NCBI GenBank assembly: GCA_023151115.1
Contig: JAKLJP010000009.1
Span: forward strand, 124,001 to 188,000
Direction: 5' to 3'
DNA length: 64,000 nt
DNA from: Anaerolineae bacterium
GTDB taxonomy: Bacteria > Chloroflexota > Anaerolineae > 4572-78 > J111
Position numbers and translations under genes: made by a program. A model generated the notes under the pieces. That model had not been told where the DNA came from and did not search any database. It was given only the letters and a program-made list of their open reading frames with translations. Shown here in pieces: positions 10,268 to 20,300 of this stretch (position 1 is the stretch's first letter; each line of letters opens with the position of its first letter).

Positions 10268-12668
10268 ACCTCGCTGGCGCAAGGTGCTGCGCGATCTGTG
10301 GCTGAACAAAATCCGCACCGTGCTGGTGGTGCTGTCTATCGCCGTCGGTGTGTTTGCCGTCGGGACCATTTTTACCTCGCAAATCATTCTCTCGCGGGAT
10401 TTGACCGAAGCCTACCTGGCGACCAACCCGGCCAGCGCCACCTTTTTCACCTTTGACTCTTTTGGCGAGCCGGTGGTCGAAGCGGTTGAAAATATGGATG
10501 AGGTCAAAGAGGCCGAAGGCCGCCGCCGGGTGACGGTGCGGGTCAAGACCGGCCCGGAAGAGTGGCGGCTGTTGTACTTGATTGCCATCCCCGACTTTGA
10601 CGAAGTGGAGATTGACAAATTTTCTCCCGAAGCCGGGGCCTGGCCGCCGCCCAATAATACGGTTTTGATCGAGCGGGCCTCGCTGGGCCTGCTGCAAGCC
10701 GGCCTGGGCGACACCCTGCTGATCAGAACGCCCGAAGGCAAAGAACGCCAGATGCCGATTTCGGGCCTGGCCCACGATTTGAACGCCCAACTCTATGTCT
10801 TCGATGGCACATCCTACGGCTTTATCACCACCGACACCCTGGAATGGCTGGGCCAACCCACCGATTACAACGAACTGCGCATCATCGTCGCCGATCACGC
10901 CGATGACCGCGACCATATCCGTGAGGTCGCCAACGAGGTCCAGGATAAAATTGAAAACGGTGGGCGCAGCGTGCTGTTTACCCTGATTCCCCAGCCGGGC
11001 AAGTCGCCGCTGGACTTTCTAATTCAGGCGATTGTTATCCTGATGGGCGCGCTGGCCTTGATGTCGCTGCTGTTGAGCGGCTTTCTGGTGATCAATACCA
11101 TTTCGGCTTTGCTGGCGCAGCAGGTACGCCAGATTGGCATTATGAAAGCCATCGGGGCCAGAACCCGGCAGGTAGTGGGCATGTACTTGGTCACGGTGAT
11201 TATCTTTGGCCTGCTGGCCCTGCTTCTGGCTGTGCCGCTGGGGGCGGCAGGGGCCTATTTTTTTAGCCGGTTTATCGCCGGCTTTCTCAACTTCGATGTA
11301 ACCACCTTTCAGTTGCCGCCCGACGTGCTGCTGGCCGAAATTGCCGTCGGCCTGGTGGTCCCGCTGCTGGCCGGGCTTTATCCGATCATGGCCGGGGTCA
11401 GGATTACGGTGCGCGAGGCGATCAGTACTTATGGCCTGGGTAAAGGGCAGTTTGGCTCGCGCCGGTTTGACCGCTGGCTGCTGGCGGTTCAGCAAAGACC
11501 TTTCCTGCGGCGCAATCTCTCCCGGCCTTTGCTGCTGTCGCTGCGCAATACCTTTCGCCGCAAAACCCGCCTGGCCTTAACGTTGCTGACCCTCATCTTT
11601 GGCGGCGTCATTTTTATTACCGTTTTCAGCCTGCGCGTTTCGATGCTGGCCACGCTCGACAGTTGGCTGGCTTATTTTCGCTGGGATGTGGCGGTGCAGT
11701 TTGAGCGGGATTACCGTATCGAACGCATTCTGCGCGAGGTGCTCGACACACCGGGGGTGGTAGAGGCCGAAACCTGGGGTTTTGCCAGCGCCCGCCGCAA
11801 GCGCCCCGACGGCAGCGATAGTGATAACATCGTGCTCTATGCCCCGCCCGCCGCTACCAAAATGGCCCGGCCAACGGTGATCGAAGGACGCTGGCTGCAG
11901 CCCGCCGATACCAATGCAGTGGTGGTCAACTCAATTATCCTGCGCGACGAGCCGGATGTGCAGGTGGGCAGCTATATCACCCTCAAAATCGAAGGGGAAG
12001 AGGAGACCTGGCGCGTGGTTGGCGTCGTGACCGGCGGCTTTCCGGTGGCGGTTATGTTTGCCAACTATCCTTACTTTGCCCGTGTCGTCGGCGAAGTGGG
12101 GCAGGCCCAGTGGGTTTTTGCCACCACCCAGGAACACACCCTCGACTACCAGAACAAGGTTGTCCGCGCCCTGGAAGCGCGCTTTGAGCATATCGGTTTT
12201 GACGTCGGCGCAACGGCCAAAGTGGCCGAGGAGCGGTCCGAGGTGGTGGCGATTTTTGAGGTGATTGTGGTGCTGCTGTTGATTATGGCCGTGCTGATTG
12301 CCGTAATCGGCGGCCTGGGCTTGATGGGCACGATGAGTATCAACGTGCTGGAGCGCACCCGCGAGATTGGGGTCATGCGGGCCATCGGCGCGCCCAACGG
12401 GGCAGTACGCCGGGTTTTTATCATCGAGGGGATTATTATCGGCGTGTTGAGCTGGCTGGTAGGGGCTGTTCTGGCCTACCCCATCAGCAAATTCCTCAGC
12501 GACCTGGTCGGCCAGCAGTTTTTGAGCGCCCCGCTCGATTACACCTTTTCCATCAATGGGGTGCTGCTGTGGCTGGTCGTGGTGGTGGTGCTGTCGGCGG
12601 TGGCGAGTTTTCTGCCGGCGTGGAACGCTTCGCGGCTCACAGTGCGCGAGGTGCTGGCTTATGAATGA
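10260..12668 (+). CDS. ABC transporter permease with two FtsX domains
   Basis: Membrane partner of the upstream ATPase, 802 residues with the duplicated 4+4 layout of MacB/LolC-fusion permeases: a first TM helix near 18-38, a periplasmic core domain, an FtsX domain with three helices near 255-385, then a second TM, second periplasmic domain and second FtsX domain near 665-795 ending [10 protein letters not shown]. The [14 protein letters not shown] segment near 697 and the matching [12 protein letters not shown] near 288 are the conserved cytoplasmic coupling loops. The start ATG at 10260 overlaps the ATPase stop as ATGCTTAG; a longer frame from 10203 would overlap the ATPase more. Such systems export lipids, lipoproteins or peptides; the substrate is not evident. 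Followed by a strong terminator. Confidence 0.92.
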   Translation: MLRPRWRKVLRDLWLNKIRTVLVVLSIAVGVFAVGTIFTSQIILSRDLTEAYLATNPASATFFTFDSFGEPVVEAVENMDEVKEAEGRRRVTVRVKTGPEEWRLLYLIAIPDFDEVEIDKFSPEAGAWPPPNNTVLIERASLGLLQAGLGDTLLIRTPEGKERQMPISGLAHDLNAQLYVFDGTSYGFITTDTLEWLGQPTDYNELRIIVADHADDRDHIREVANEVQDKIENGGRSVLFTLIPQPGKSPLDFLIQAIVILMGALALMSLLLSGFLVINTISALLAQQVRQIGIMKAIGARTRQVVGMYLVTVIIFGLLALLLAVPLGAAGAYFFSRFIAGFLNFDVTTFQLPPDVLLAEIAVGLVVPLLAGLYPIMAGVRITVREAISTYGLGKGQFGSRRFDRWLLAVQQRPFLRRNLSRPLLLSLRNTFRRKTRLALTLLTLIFGGVIFITVFSLRVSMLATLDSWLAYFRWDVAVQFERDYRIERILREVLDTPGVVEAETWGFASARRKRPDGSDSDNIVLYAPPAATKMARPTVIEGRWLQPADTNAVVVNSIILRDEPDVQVGSYITLKIEGEEETWRVVGVVTGGFPVAVMFANYPYFARVVGEVGQAQWVFATTQEHTLDYQNKVVRALEARFEHIGFDVGATAKVAEERSEVVAIFEVIVVLLLIMAVLIAVIGGLGLMGTMSINVLERTREIGVMRAIGAPNGAVRRVFIIEGIIIGVLSWLVGAVLAYPISKFLSDLVGQQFLSAPLDYTFSINGVLLWLVVVVVLSAVASFLPAWNASRLTVREVLAYE

Positions 12669-12671
12669 AAT

Positions 12672-12712
12672 AAAACAGGCACATCCCGAAAGGGATGTGC
12701 CTGTTTTGTTTT
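12672..12712 (+). terminator. Strong intrinsic terminator of the ABC operon
   Basis: AAAACAGGCACATCCC-gaaa-GGGATGTGCCTGTTTT then GTTTT. The A-tract on the other side makes it bidirectional, so it can also end the gene at 12722 on the minus strand. Confidence 0.92.
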
Positions 12713-12721
12713 GGCCTCTGG

Positions 12722-13213
12722 CTACATTGACATCCGCAGCCGGCGGGCAATGAACAAAACTGCAGCCAGCCCGACCGCAATCAGCGCCGCCTCAAAGCCG
12801 CCAAAGCCGGTTTCAGGCACAACGGTGGTAGCGCCGGCGGGCGCGCCGCTGGGCGCAGGGGTGCGGGTGGGCGAGGGTTTGGGCGTAGGCGTATTTTCCT
12901 GTTTATTACCCACCGCCGCTTCCTGGCCATTATTACTACCTGGGGCCAATACGGGTGTATTGGTCGGAGTAGGCATCGGCGTGTTGGTTGGAATCTTCGC
13001 CACAGGAACCAGGGTAGCCGTCGGATTGGGCAGCCGGATGAGCAGCGTCGGCGATGGCTGGGCGGCCACATCCTGCTGGTCAATATTCTGGCGGATGATA
13101 AAAACCGCGCCCACGCCCAGCAAGCCCAAAACCAACAGCCCAATCAAAGCGATAGCCAGGGTTACAAAAAGACGATTCTGCCCACCTTCTTCTTCTTCGT
13201 ATTCGTCTACCAT
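12722..13213 (-). CDS. Pro/Thr-rich membrane protein with VPETG-type C-terminal tail
   Basis: 163 residues. A short acidic cytoplasmic start (VDEYEEEEGG) precedes one TM helix (about 16-40), then about 90 residues rich in Pro, Thr and Ala (NTPMPTPTNTP, NTPTPKPSPTRTP), and a C-terminus with VPETGFGG, a second hydrophobic helix and a RRLR tail. The tail copies the arrangement of a sortase-type sorting signal (LPxTG, helix, positive charges). Function unknown; likely a cell-surface spacer or anchor. AAGGAG lies 8 nt before the ATG and a good promoter lies upstream. Confidence 0.75.
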   Translation of the reverse strand: MVDEYEEEEGGQNRLFVTLAIALIGLLVLGLLGVGAVFIIRQNIDQQDVAAQPSPTLLIRLPNPTATLVPVAKIPTNTPMPTPTNTPVLAPGSNNGQEAAVGNKQENTPTPKPSPTRTPAPSGAPAGATTVVPETGFGGFEAALIAVGLAAVLFIARRLRMSM

Positions 13214-13278
13214 GGATTTTCTCCTTCCATGCTACACCCGCTGCCGGCAGCCACGCCGAGTAAAGCAGGTTGAAAACA

Positions 13279-13307
13279 AGTCTAGCTATCTTTTTATTTT
13301 ATGTCAA
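13279..13307 (-). promoter_or_regulatory. Promoter of the Pro/Thr-rich protein gene
   Basis: Minus strand TTGACA, 17 nt, TAGACT, about 65 nt before the start codon. Confidence 0.65.
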
Positions 13308-13428
13308 AGGGGGCTAAAAAGCAAATCGAGAATCTATATTTAGGGGAGAAGAAGCTTATGAGCTACTATATTTAGTGGTAGTTACAGTAATTATGAGACA
13401 GAGGAACAAAGGAAACTGGCAGATATCT

Positions 13429-13515
13429 GGAGGTCATGTCATTCCGACCCACGAAGTGGGGAGGAATCTTCGTTACCACTGCCTAAGATGTTACAGTGAG
13501 CAAGTGGCTTTCTCG
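13429..13515. repeat. Partial MITE-like element (GTCATTCCGA family)
   Basis: Contains GTCATGTCATTCCGACCCAC, GGGGAGGAATCTTCG and, further on, TCTCGCTGGCACTCAAAATGACC, the degenerate inverted end. It belongs to the TCATTTCGA family. It fills most of the 380-nt gap between 13214 and 13594; no gene is seen there. Confidence 0.5.
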
Positions 13516-13594
13516 CTGGCACTCAAAATGACCTGCATGCAACGGGGCACGTTAAATCATTACGAATTTACGCAATTCTTACCCAGGGGAACTA

Positions 13595-13637
13595 AAGGAA
13601 CTGAGGGAACTTCTGTTTTAGTTCCCTCAGTTCCTTT
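13595..13637 (-). terminator. Terminator of the eight-gene MutL-like operon
   Basis: Inverted repeat GGAACTGAGGGAAC / GTTCCCTCAGTTCC with a 10-nt loop, immediately after the stop codon of the last gene. On the minus strand the stem is followed by TTTAGTTCC, a moderate U-tract. Confidence 0.65.
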
Positions 13638-14732
13638 TTAAACCACTTGCTCTAAATTTGCCAGGGGAATATAAGGCGAAGCCTCACCGAGGTTAACAAT
13701 GGCCCCCGGCGCGACAAGGCCGGAAGCGCTGGCTCGGGGTTGGAGTGGCAGGGTGGCAATGGTCCCGCTGGCCCCCAAATATTGACCGGCCGTGACGCGC
13801 ACTCGGCTGCCAACCGCCAAAACAGAACTGCTCCCTTTCTCAGCCGATAAGGCCGCCAAGGCGCTGGCTTTGTTGCTGGTGGCCATGATGATCGGTTGGG
13901 AGTCGGCCTGGGTTTGGCCGGGTAACGGGGCCAAATGGGGGGTGTGGCCTCTGATGGAGACCTCTTTGCCATCCAGCGTTCCTAAAATTCCAAAGGTGTA
14001 GGGCGACATGGGGATGTCGCCAAAACCTTCCGTCGCTACCACTCTGACCTTCACCGGCGGGTCTAAATTGAGCAGGGCCGTATCAATGCTGCCCACAATT
14101 ACCCCCCGCACCTGGGCAGCTTCGGCCTGGCGCAAGGTCTCCTCATCCAACGAACGCCCCGCCAGGATAATCATATTTCTTAAGTTTTCGTCAATCGCCT
14201 CAGGGCCAAGAATGTCGGATGAATTGTTGACCAGCCGCTTGAGCGGACCATAGGTCTCCCCGCCAAAACCGCAGGCTGCCTCGATAACCGCGCCGCTGGC
14301 TTCGATGACCACGCCCCGGTCGGGAATGATGCGGGCAATGATGCCGTTGATAAAAGCCGGCAGTTCGACCAGCGTGCTCTCGGTTTCGAGGAGGACCCAG
14401 CCTGGGCCGATGGCCGCAATCTGCCCGGCCGCCGGGGCGCGCGCTGCCCGTTGCAAAAATGGCAGGCCGCCCTGAACGCGGGCAATGACCTCGTGGGCCT
14501 TTACCTCGTCTCCCTCCTCTTTAAGCATCACCCGCTCCATCTCCACCTGGGGCTGGCCCAGTTGGCGGGCCACATTGATCAGCCGGTAGCGGTGGGGCGT
14601 TTGCGCGCGGGCCACAACGGTCAACGCTTCTACCTGCTGGCCGCGCTGAACCAGCACTTCGCCGGGCAGGGGTAGGATTCGCCGGAGGGTCACTTTGCTT
14701 TGGGCATTAATTCTTCGTTCAGGCAGTTGCAT
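13638..14732 (-). CDS. Barrel-sandwich/KOW-like conserved protein, last gene of MutL-like operon
   Basis: 364 residues, not a recognised named family. Two N-terminal segments resemble biotinyl/lipoyl-type barrel-sandwich hairpins (LPLPGEVLVQRGQQVEAL near 20-37 and LKEEGDEVKAHEVIARVQGG near 70-89, then GQIAAIGPGWVLLET near 102). The middle holds a Rossmann-like stretch with RNMIILAG and AAQVRGVIVGSID. The C-terminus, about 305-360, has a KOW-like VGSRVRVTAGQYLGASGTI. No signal peptide or TM helix, so cytoplasmic. Its start overlaps the end of the MutL-like gene by 14 nt, which argues that the two proteins work together. Confidence 0.7.
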   Translation of the reverse strand: MQLPERRINAQSKVTLRRILPLPGEVLVQRGQQVEALTVVARAQTPHRYRLINVARQLGQPQVEMERVMLKEEGDEVKAHEVIARVQGGLPFLQRAARAPAAGQIAAIGPGWVLLETESTLVELPAFINGIIARIIPDRGVVIEASGAVIEAACGFGGETYGPLKRLVNNSSDILGPEAIDENLRNMIILAGRSLDEETLRQAEAAQVRGVIVGSIDTALLNLDPPVKVRVVATEGFGDIPMSPYTFGILGTLDGKEVSIRGHTPHLAPLPGQTQADSQPIIMATSNKASALAALSAEKGSSSVLAVGSRVRVTAGQYLGASGTIATLPLQPRASASGLVAPGAIVNLGEASPYIPLANLEQVV

Positions 14733-16506
14733 GGCTAACCCCTAATTCTTCCAACCACCGGCGTAGCTGTTCCTGCCGCCGGGCTTCGTCTTTGGGTAAG
14801 CGCAGCGGCCGGCCGCGCGCGTCAATAATAATGCCCAACTTGCCCCCTTCGACCTCAGCCAGAACGCCCCGGCCCGGCTGCCCCAGCCCAATATCAAAGT
14901 GACGGCTGGGCCGGATTTCCAGGGCGGCTTTTTCACCGGGCGGCAGGGCAATGACTTGAACCGAACCGTAAGCGACCTCGGTTTCCAGTTGTTCGCCGTT
15001 GGCGTAATTAATTTTGAATTTGAGGGCCGTTTTACCCGGCGTACCGTGTCCCCACGGCGCAATAACCGTGCCCAGGTTCAAAAAAGCGTCGTGGGCAGCC
15101 ACTTCGACGGCGGCCATAGGCTGAACGGCGGCGATAGCCCCCAGCATATTGGCCAGACCGGCCCGATCCAGCGCCAGATTAGTGACGCCCCAGGGTTCAA
15201 TGCCATCCAGCAGGGTCAGCGCGGCATAGCCAGGCTGCGGCGCCTGGGTCAGAGTGCGTCCGGACCCAATAATTAAATTCCACTGCAACTGGCCCCGCCC
15301 CGCCGGCTGCTGCAAGGCCCAGCCGGCCTGCACCTGCTCGACCACCAGCCGCAAAGCTTCACGGGCGACGGCATGCTCAAGCAGCAAATCTTCCTCGGTC
15401 TCAGGTAAACTGGCGGGGTGCAGGTTTTTGTTCAAGAGTCGGTTGCGCAGCGCTTCCGGGGCTAATTCAAACGGCAGCCAGCGCTGAAACTTTTCCAGCG
15501 GGACCATTTTTAACAGCGCGTTCAGGCTGTGGCCTACTCCGGCGTCGCTGCGGACCATCGAGGTTTGAAACTCGTCGGTTTGCGCGGCCACAACGGTGGC
15601 CCCGCTGCCGATATTGGCCCCAATCACATTGAGACCGTTATGCTGCCCCAAATAGGTAATAACTTTTTCAAACGATTTGCTGGCCGGCAAAATGGGATAG
15701 GGCGACCAGGTGCCCAATTTTTGAAACCCCGGCAGTTGCGACATTTTGCGCTGGACATACAAACTTTCCAGTTCCATTTGTAAAGGGGCCAGATTTTCTG
15801 TTGTCAGGTTGGGGCGCACATTGGGCACGGCCCGCTGCGGGGCCAGCGGACCGAAAATGTCGGCTACCGCCTCCCGTGCCTGGCTGTTGCCGGCGTAAAG
15901 AACGGTTGGCTTTTCGCTCAAGGTGGGCAGGCGCAGGGCCATGGCCACAATTCGGGCCAGGTCAATTACCGGCTGGGCCGCGCCGCCATCAACCCCACCG
16001 ACCAGGATAATCGCTTCAGGCTGTCCGGCCTGGATCAACTGCATCTGAGCTTCGGGGCTAAGCGGGCCGCCATTACGCCCGCTGGGGGTGGCAGGGTGTT
16101 CAGTATCGAGGGACAATTCGCTGGTGACGGCGGCGTAAGTGGTGGCAACGGCCCGGCGAGCACTGGTCAGGCTGATGTTTTTCATCAAGCCGGCCAGGGC
16201 CACCGGCAAAGGCGGCCCGGCGCTGGCGACGATAATTACGGCATCAATGCCTTGCCGGTTGGTATTTTGGGGCATCAGCGGCCAGCCGCCCGAATTGAAC
16301 AGAGTACGGCCGGCTGTTTTTTCAATCTCACGGACAGCTTCCAGCATGCCCACTATAATGTCCTGCCAGGGTGGCGCATGGGTACTGATCGCCTGACTTG
16401 TCGCTGTCAGCCGGTACGCGCCATTAACCTGCTCGATCAGCGCAACGGTGGTGGCAGTGCTGCCGCAATCAATGGCTAAAATGCTGTTGATGGTGGTTTC
16501 GGCCAT
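14719..16506 (-). CDS. MutL-like actin-fold ATPase (glutamate mutase MutL family)
   Basis: 595 residues. The N-terminus SILAIDCGSTATTVALIE is the phosphate-1 loop of the ASKHA (actin/Hsp70) fold, and GANIGSGATVVAA plus LIIGSGRTL are consistent with the second phosphate and adenosine loops. The family is named after MutL, encoded between mutS and mutE of coenzyme-B12 glutamate mutase, where it is thought to assist the enzyme. No mutase subunit is present in this window; instead the gene sits in a membrane-protein operon, so a different role is likely here. The MutL family should not be confused with the mismatch-repair protein of the same name. The 3' end overlaps the next gene. Confidence 0.82.
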   Translation of the reverse strand: MAETTINSILAIDCGSTATTVALIEQVNGAYRLTATSQAISTHAPPWQDIIVGMLEAVREIEKTAGRTLFNSGGWPLMPQNTNRQGIDAVIIVASAGPPLPVALAGLMKNISLTSARRAVATTYAAVTSELSLDTEHPATPSGRNGGPLSPEAQMQLIQAGQPEAIILVGGVDGGAAQPVIDLARIVAMALRLPTLSEKPTVLYAGNSQAREAVADIFGPLAPQRAVPNVRPNLTTENLAPLQMELESLYVQRKMSQLPGFQKLGTWSPYPILPASKSFEKVITYLGQHNGLNVIGANIGSGATVVAAQTDEFQTSMVRSDAGVGHSLNALLKMVPLEKFQRWLPFELAPEALRNRLLNKNLHPASLPETEEDLLLEHAVAREALRLVVEQVQAGWALQQPAGRGQLQWNLIIGSGRTLTQAPQPGYAALTLLDGIEPWGVTNLALDRAGLANMLGAIAAVQPMAAVEVAAHDAFLNLGTVIAPWGHGTPGKTALKFKINYANGEQLETEVAYGSVQVIALPPGEKAALEIRPSRHFDIGLGQPGRGVLAEVEGGKLGIIIDARGRPLRLPKDEARRQEQLRRWLEELGVSHATA

Positions 16507-16508
16507 AG

Positions 16509-16592
16509 TTATGTGTCAAGTGTCAGGTGTTGAGTGTCGCGTGTCAAGTTAATTTCATACTTGACACGTGACACCTTAACACCTGACACTTC
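16509..16592. repeat. GTGTCAAGTGTCAGGTG stutter inverted repeat
   Basis: The word GTGTCA is stuttered five times (variants of AGTGTCAGGTG) and then mirrored as TGACACGTGACACC, giving an imperfect hairpin of about 35 bp per arm between two genes of the operon. Confidence 0.7.
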
Positions 16593-16594
16593 TT

Positions 16595-17257
16595 TCATCC
16601 TCCGAATAAGCCCATTAAAAATTGCAGCCGTGATACCAGCAGCGCCACCCGCGAACTGACGGTGTTGGCAAACAAGGCCCCCAGGGTAAAGATGAGCATC
16701 AACCGGCCCATACCGGCCCAAAAGCGGACAAAACCCTCGCGCAAACCGCCCAAAAATCCCTCGGACCTGACGGCGAAGGTGAAGTAAAAAAATACGCCGA
16801 TGGTACCCAGAACGATGATGATGTTATTGAGCCACAATACCAGCCCTACCTCATTCTCTGTATCTGGGTAATGATTGGGGTTGAGGGAAAGATTGACCAT
16901 GGCCGAAGCCTGGGGCAGCAAGGTTCCCAGCAGTCCGCCGCCGATAGCTAGGGCTGCGCCCACACCCAGCACAAACGCCAGGGCCAGACTGCCTAGAACA
17001 TTGGTTACGCCGCCCTGGGTGGGTCGAATCTTGAAGATTAGCAGGACGCACAAAATCAGGGCAGGCAGCACGCTGACCACGTTGCCCGAACTAAGCGCCG
17101 GATAAAAAACCTGATGCCAGGCCACCACTATCGCATAGCCAACGGCTACGCCGACAAAGATATGAGACGCCAATTTGAACAGGACATTGTCGCCAAAAAT
17201 GTAGCTGAACACCATCAGGGTCAGCCCGGCGGCAATAAACGGGCCAATCGTCTCCAT
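16595..17257 (-). CDS. Six-helix membrane protein of MutL-like operon
   Basis: 220 residues, mostly hydrophobic, with about six TM helices (near 4-24, 30-52, 60-76, 86-118, 135-160 and 180-215). A conserved-looking GHIFVGV-type segment (SHIFVGVAVGY) lies in helix 2 and a positively charged loop FAVRSEGFLGGLR between the last helices. No enzyme or transporter family was recognised. GGGAGGGTG about 8 nt before the ATG is a strong ribosome-binding site. It lies between the giant scaffold gene and the MutL-like gene. Confidence 0.7.
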   Translation of the reverse strand: METIGPFIAAGLTLMVFSYIFGDNVLFKLASHIFVGVAVGYAIVVAWHQVFYPALSSGNVVSVLPALILCVLLIFKIRPTQGGVTNVLGSLALAFVLGVGAALAIGGGLLGTLLPQASAMVNLSLNPNHYPDTENEVGLVLWLNNIIIVLGTIGVFFYFTFAVRSEGFLGGLREGFVRFWAGMGRLMLIFTLGALFANTVSSRVALLVSRLQFLMGLFGG

Positions 17258-17278
17258 AGGGTTTCACCCTCCCTTTAA

Positions 17279-17354
17279 AGCAGTAATCAGAAGTCAGTAA
17301 TCAGTCAGTAGTCAGATATTAATTCTGCTCACTGATTACTGTTCACTGCTCACC
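17279..17354. repeat. CAGTAATCAG stutter inverted repeat reaching into a stop codon
   Basis: CAGTAATCAG-type words are repeated four times and mirrored as CTGATTACTG and CACTG. The right end runs into the last codons and stop of the giant gene (17343). Same family at 41142-41214. Confidence 0.7.
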
Positions 17355-20300
17355 GACCATTTCCTCAGCCTTTGCCTTAGCCTTTGTCTCCGTCGGCGGC
17401 ATCCAACCGAACATGGTCCCCAGGGCAATGAGAATGACGATGAGCAGATGGGCAATCCCCTGGCTGTCGAGCATTTGGCGGGCCGGGCCGAAATTTTTCC
17501 GGCCGGCTTCAATCGCTGCTGCGCCGTTGATCCCGGAAATCAATCCATTGAGTTGTTGAGTATCGAGGTAGGGCCGCACAAATGGATCGGCGGTGGCGCT
17601 GGTGGCGGCTAAGAGATAGCGCTCGCCATCATCGGGCGGTGTGGCCGCAGCCATTTGCTCGATCCACCAGCGGGCGGTGGCCGGGTTGTCGCTGAGGGTA
17701 ATCACCACATCTACCTGCCCCAGGTTGTTGACATTGCTCCAGGCGGCGCGTTCAGAAGCGGCAAAGGTCAGACCTTCTTTAACATCGGCCAGCCCGGCCA
17801 ACTGCTTCCGGCCCGTTACCAGCTCGCGGATACCGGCGATTTGGCCTGGCACATAACCCAAGTTGACCATCTCCGCGCCGTAGGTTTCACCCCGTTCCGC
17901 TAACACAGCCTCGATGGTGCGCTGAGCCAGCGCCGCCCCTTCCGGCTCCAGGCTCATAAAGATCAGGCGCATGCCCTGGCCACGCAAGCGGCCAATAATG
18001 GCCTCGGCCAAAGGCTGCATTTCTCCCTGGGTGGCGGTGGTGTAATCAAACGAAACCAAGGCCACCGAGTCGGGCTGCTGCAAATCAATCACCCCAAGTT
18101 GGACGCTGATCAACTCACGGCGCTGCTTGTCTAACACTTCACTTAACGCCCCGGCCGGTTCTGTCCAGGCGACTTTCTGCCCGGAGGCTGGGTCTACCAC
18201 TTTTTGCAGTCCCGGTATCAGCGGCAGGGCTACCAGAATAATAAAAAGCAGGTATAGCCCGCCTCGGACAATATTCCCCAACATGGAGGCGCGCTGCGGC
18301 AGCGCCTCTGGCAAGGCCACCGGCTGCGGGGCCTGGGTGGCAATGGCGTAAAAATGGCGCGCTGCTTCGAGCATAGCATCCGTCTGAGCCGTAGAGGCCG
18401 TCGCCTGCGAATCAAGGAGCGGTGTGGGCAGGGCAATTTTCTCCACAGGCAGCAGCGGCCCCAGCCCGGCCAAGACGCCGGTCGTTTCGGCTACTTGATT
18501 GTCTTCTTCGGCCAACGTTTCTTCGCTGGGCTGCAAAGTGCGCAGCCAGTCCGACATCCGCTCGGTGGGCGAGGCTTTGGGTTCGCTGGTTAAAGCACTG
18601 CCAGGGAGGGGTGTGGATACCTGGGTTGAGTCTGTCAGCCAATCGGGCGCGGGTGGTTCAGCCTCAACCTGACCCTCAAGCAGAGTCTCAAAGGCTGGCG
18701 CGGCGGCAGGAGATGCGGCGGCTGTTTTGGGACTATCGGTCAACCAGTCGGGTAGCTCCGGCTCTTCCTCAGAGGTCAAAAAGTCGCTCTCTTCTACTTT
18801 TTCAGAGGGCAAAGCCGCTTGCACTGCGGCGGTGGCGGCAGCCAGGCCGGCCAACCAGTCTGACTCGGGCGGCAGCTCGTCTTCAGCCGTTTCAGTGGTA
18901 AGGTCAACCGGCGCGGCCTCTTCAACGGGAGCAACTTGTTCCGCCGGTGCTGTAACTTCCACCTCAGCTTCAGCGCCTTCTGCTGCCGGCGCTGTCGCAA
19001 ATTCGGGGGTATCGCTCAACCAGGAAGGCAGCTTTAGCTCTTCGGTAGACAAATCGGCCAGCCAGTCGGGAACTTCTTCGCTCTCCTCCTCAACGGAGGT
19101 GGTTTCACCCGCAGACCAGTCAGGCGCTTCAAATTCAGCCACTTCGGACGGGGAAGGTTCGACGGCCGCCGGTTCGAGAGTCGTTGCCGCCGTTCCCGCG
19201 GCCGCCGCTATTCCTGCCAGCCAGGGAGGGATGACCAGTTCTTCTTCGCCCTCGCCCTGCGGCTGCTCAAAAGCTTCGACTTCTGCGACCGTCTCGCCGG
19301 CGCTTTCGACCCCCTGGATGGGTATTTCAAACTCGGCTTCCGTTTCAACCGGACTTGCAGATGTTGGTTCAGCCTCAGCTAACGGCGGTAATTCACTTAA
19401 CCAGGCTGGCATTTCAAGTTCGGCCTCGGCCTCACCTGCCTCCACCTCAGCAGTCTCTGCGGTGAGGGTTGGCTCACCCGGCAGTTGACGCAGCCAGGCC
19501 GGTATTTCCAATTCGCCTTCGACATCGGCCTGTGGCGTGATTGTTTCGACTTCCGGCGTTTCTTCGGCAGATTCAACAACCTTAGCCGCTTCGACGGTAG
19601 CGGCCCCCGTTGCCGTCCCAATCACCCCGGTCAACCAGGCGGGAATGACCAGTTCTTCCTGCTCTTCAGCTTCTACCTCGGCGTCTGAGGTCTCCATTTC
19701 CGGGGGCGGTGCTTCACGCAGACCGGTGAGCCAGGAAGGTATCACCAGATCAGTCTCGGCTTCAACGGTAGACCCTGTTTCACGTTCCGGCACTTGCGGC
19801 AGGTCGCTCAGCCAGGTCGGCGCTTCTAATTCGGCCTCAACTTCAACGGTTTCAGTTGCCATCTCGATTGCAGGTTCGATTTCACTCAGCCATTCCGGCG
19901 CTTCGAGATCAGTTTCCGCCGTTGCTTCAGTGGGAGCGGCTTCCGATAATTCGCTCAACCATTCCGGCGTTTCGAGATCAACCTCGGTTTCTTCGGCAAC
20001 AGCTTCAGTTTCGGCAGCGCCGGGAAGTTCGCTCAACCAGGAGGGGATTTCTAGTTCGGTCTCAGTTTCCGTAGCCACGACTCTGCTTTCCGTCGCAGGA
20101 GTCAACTCGGCCAGCCAGTCTGGCGTCTCTTCTGCCAACTCTGGTTCACCTGCCTCGCTTGTTTCGGCGGCCACCGCTCCGAGCACCGTTCCTGTGGCTA
20201 CTCCCGTCAGCCAGGCGGGGATGACCAGTTCTTCTTCTGTTTCAGGTTCGGCTTCCAACCCAACTTCGGATGACTCGTTCAGCCAGGCCGGCATTTCGAG

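Noticed and set aside
13375..13641. 88-codon frame on the plus strand
   Set aside because: Reads through a MITE-like repeat and a terminator hairpin; no protein-like composition.
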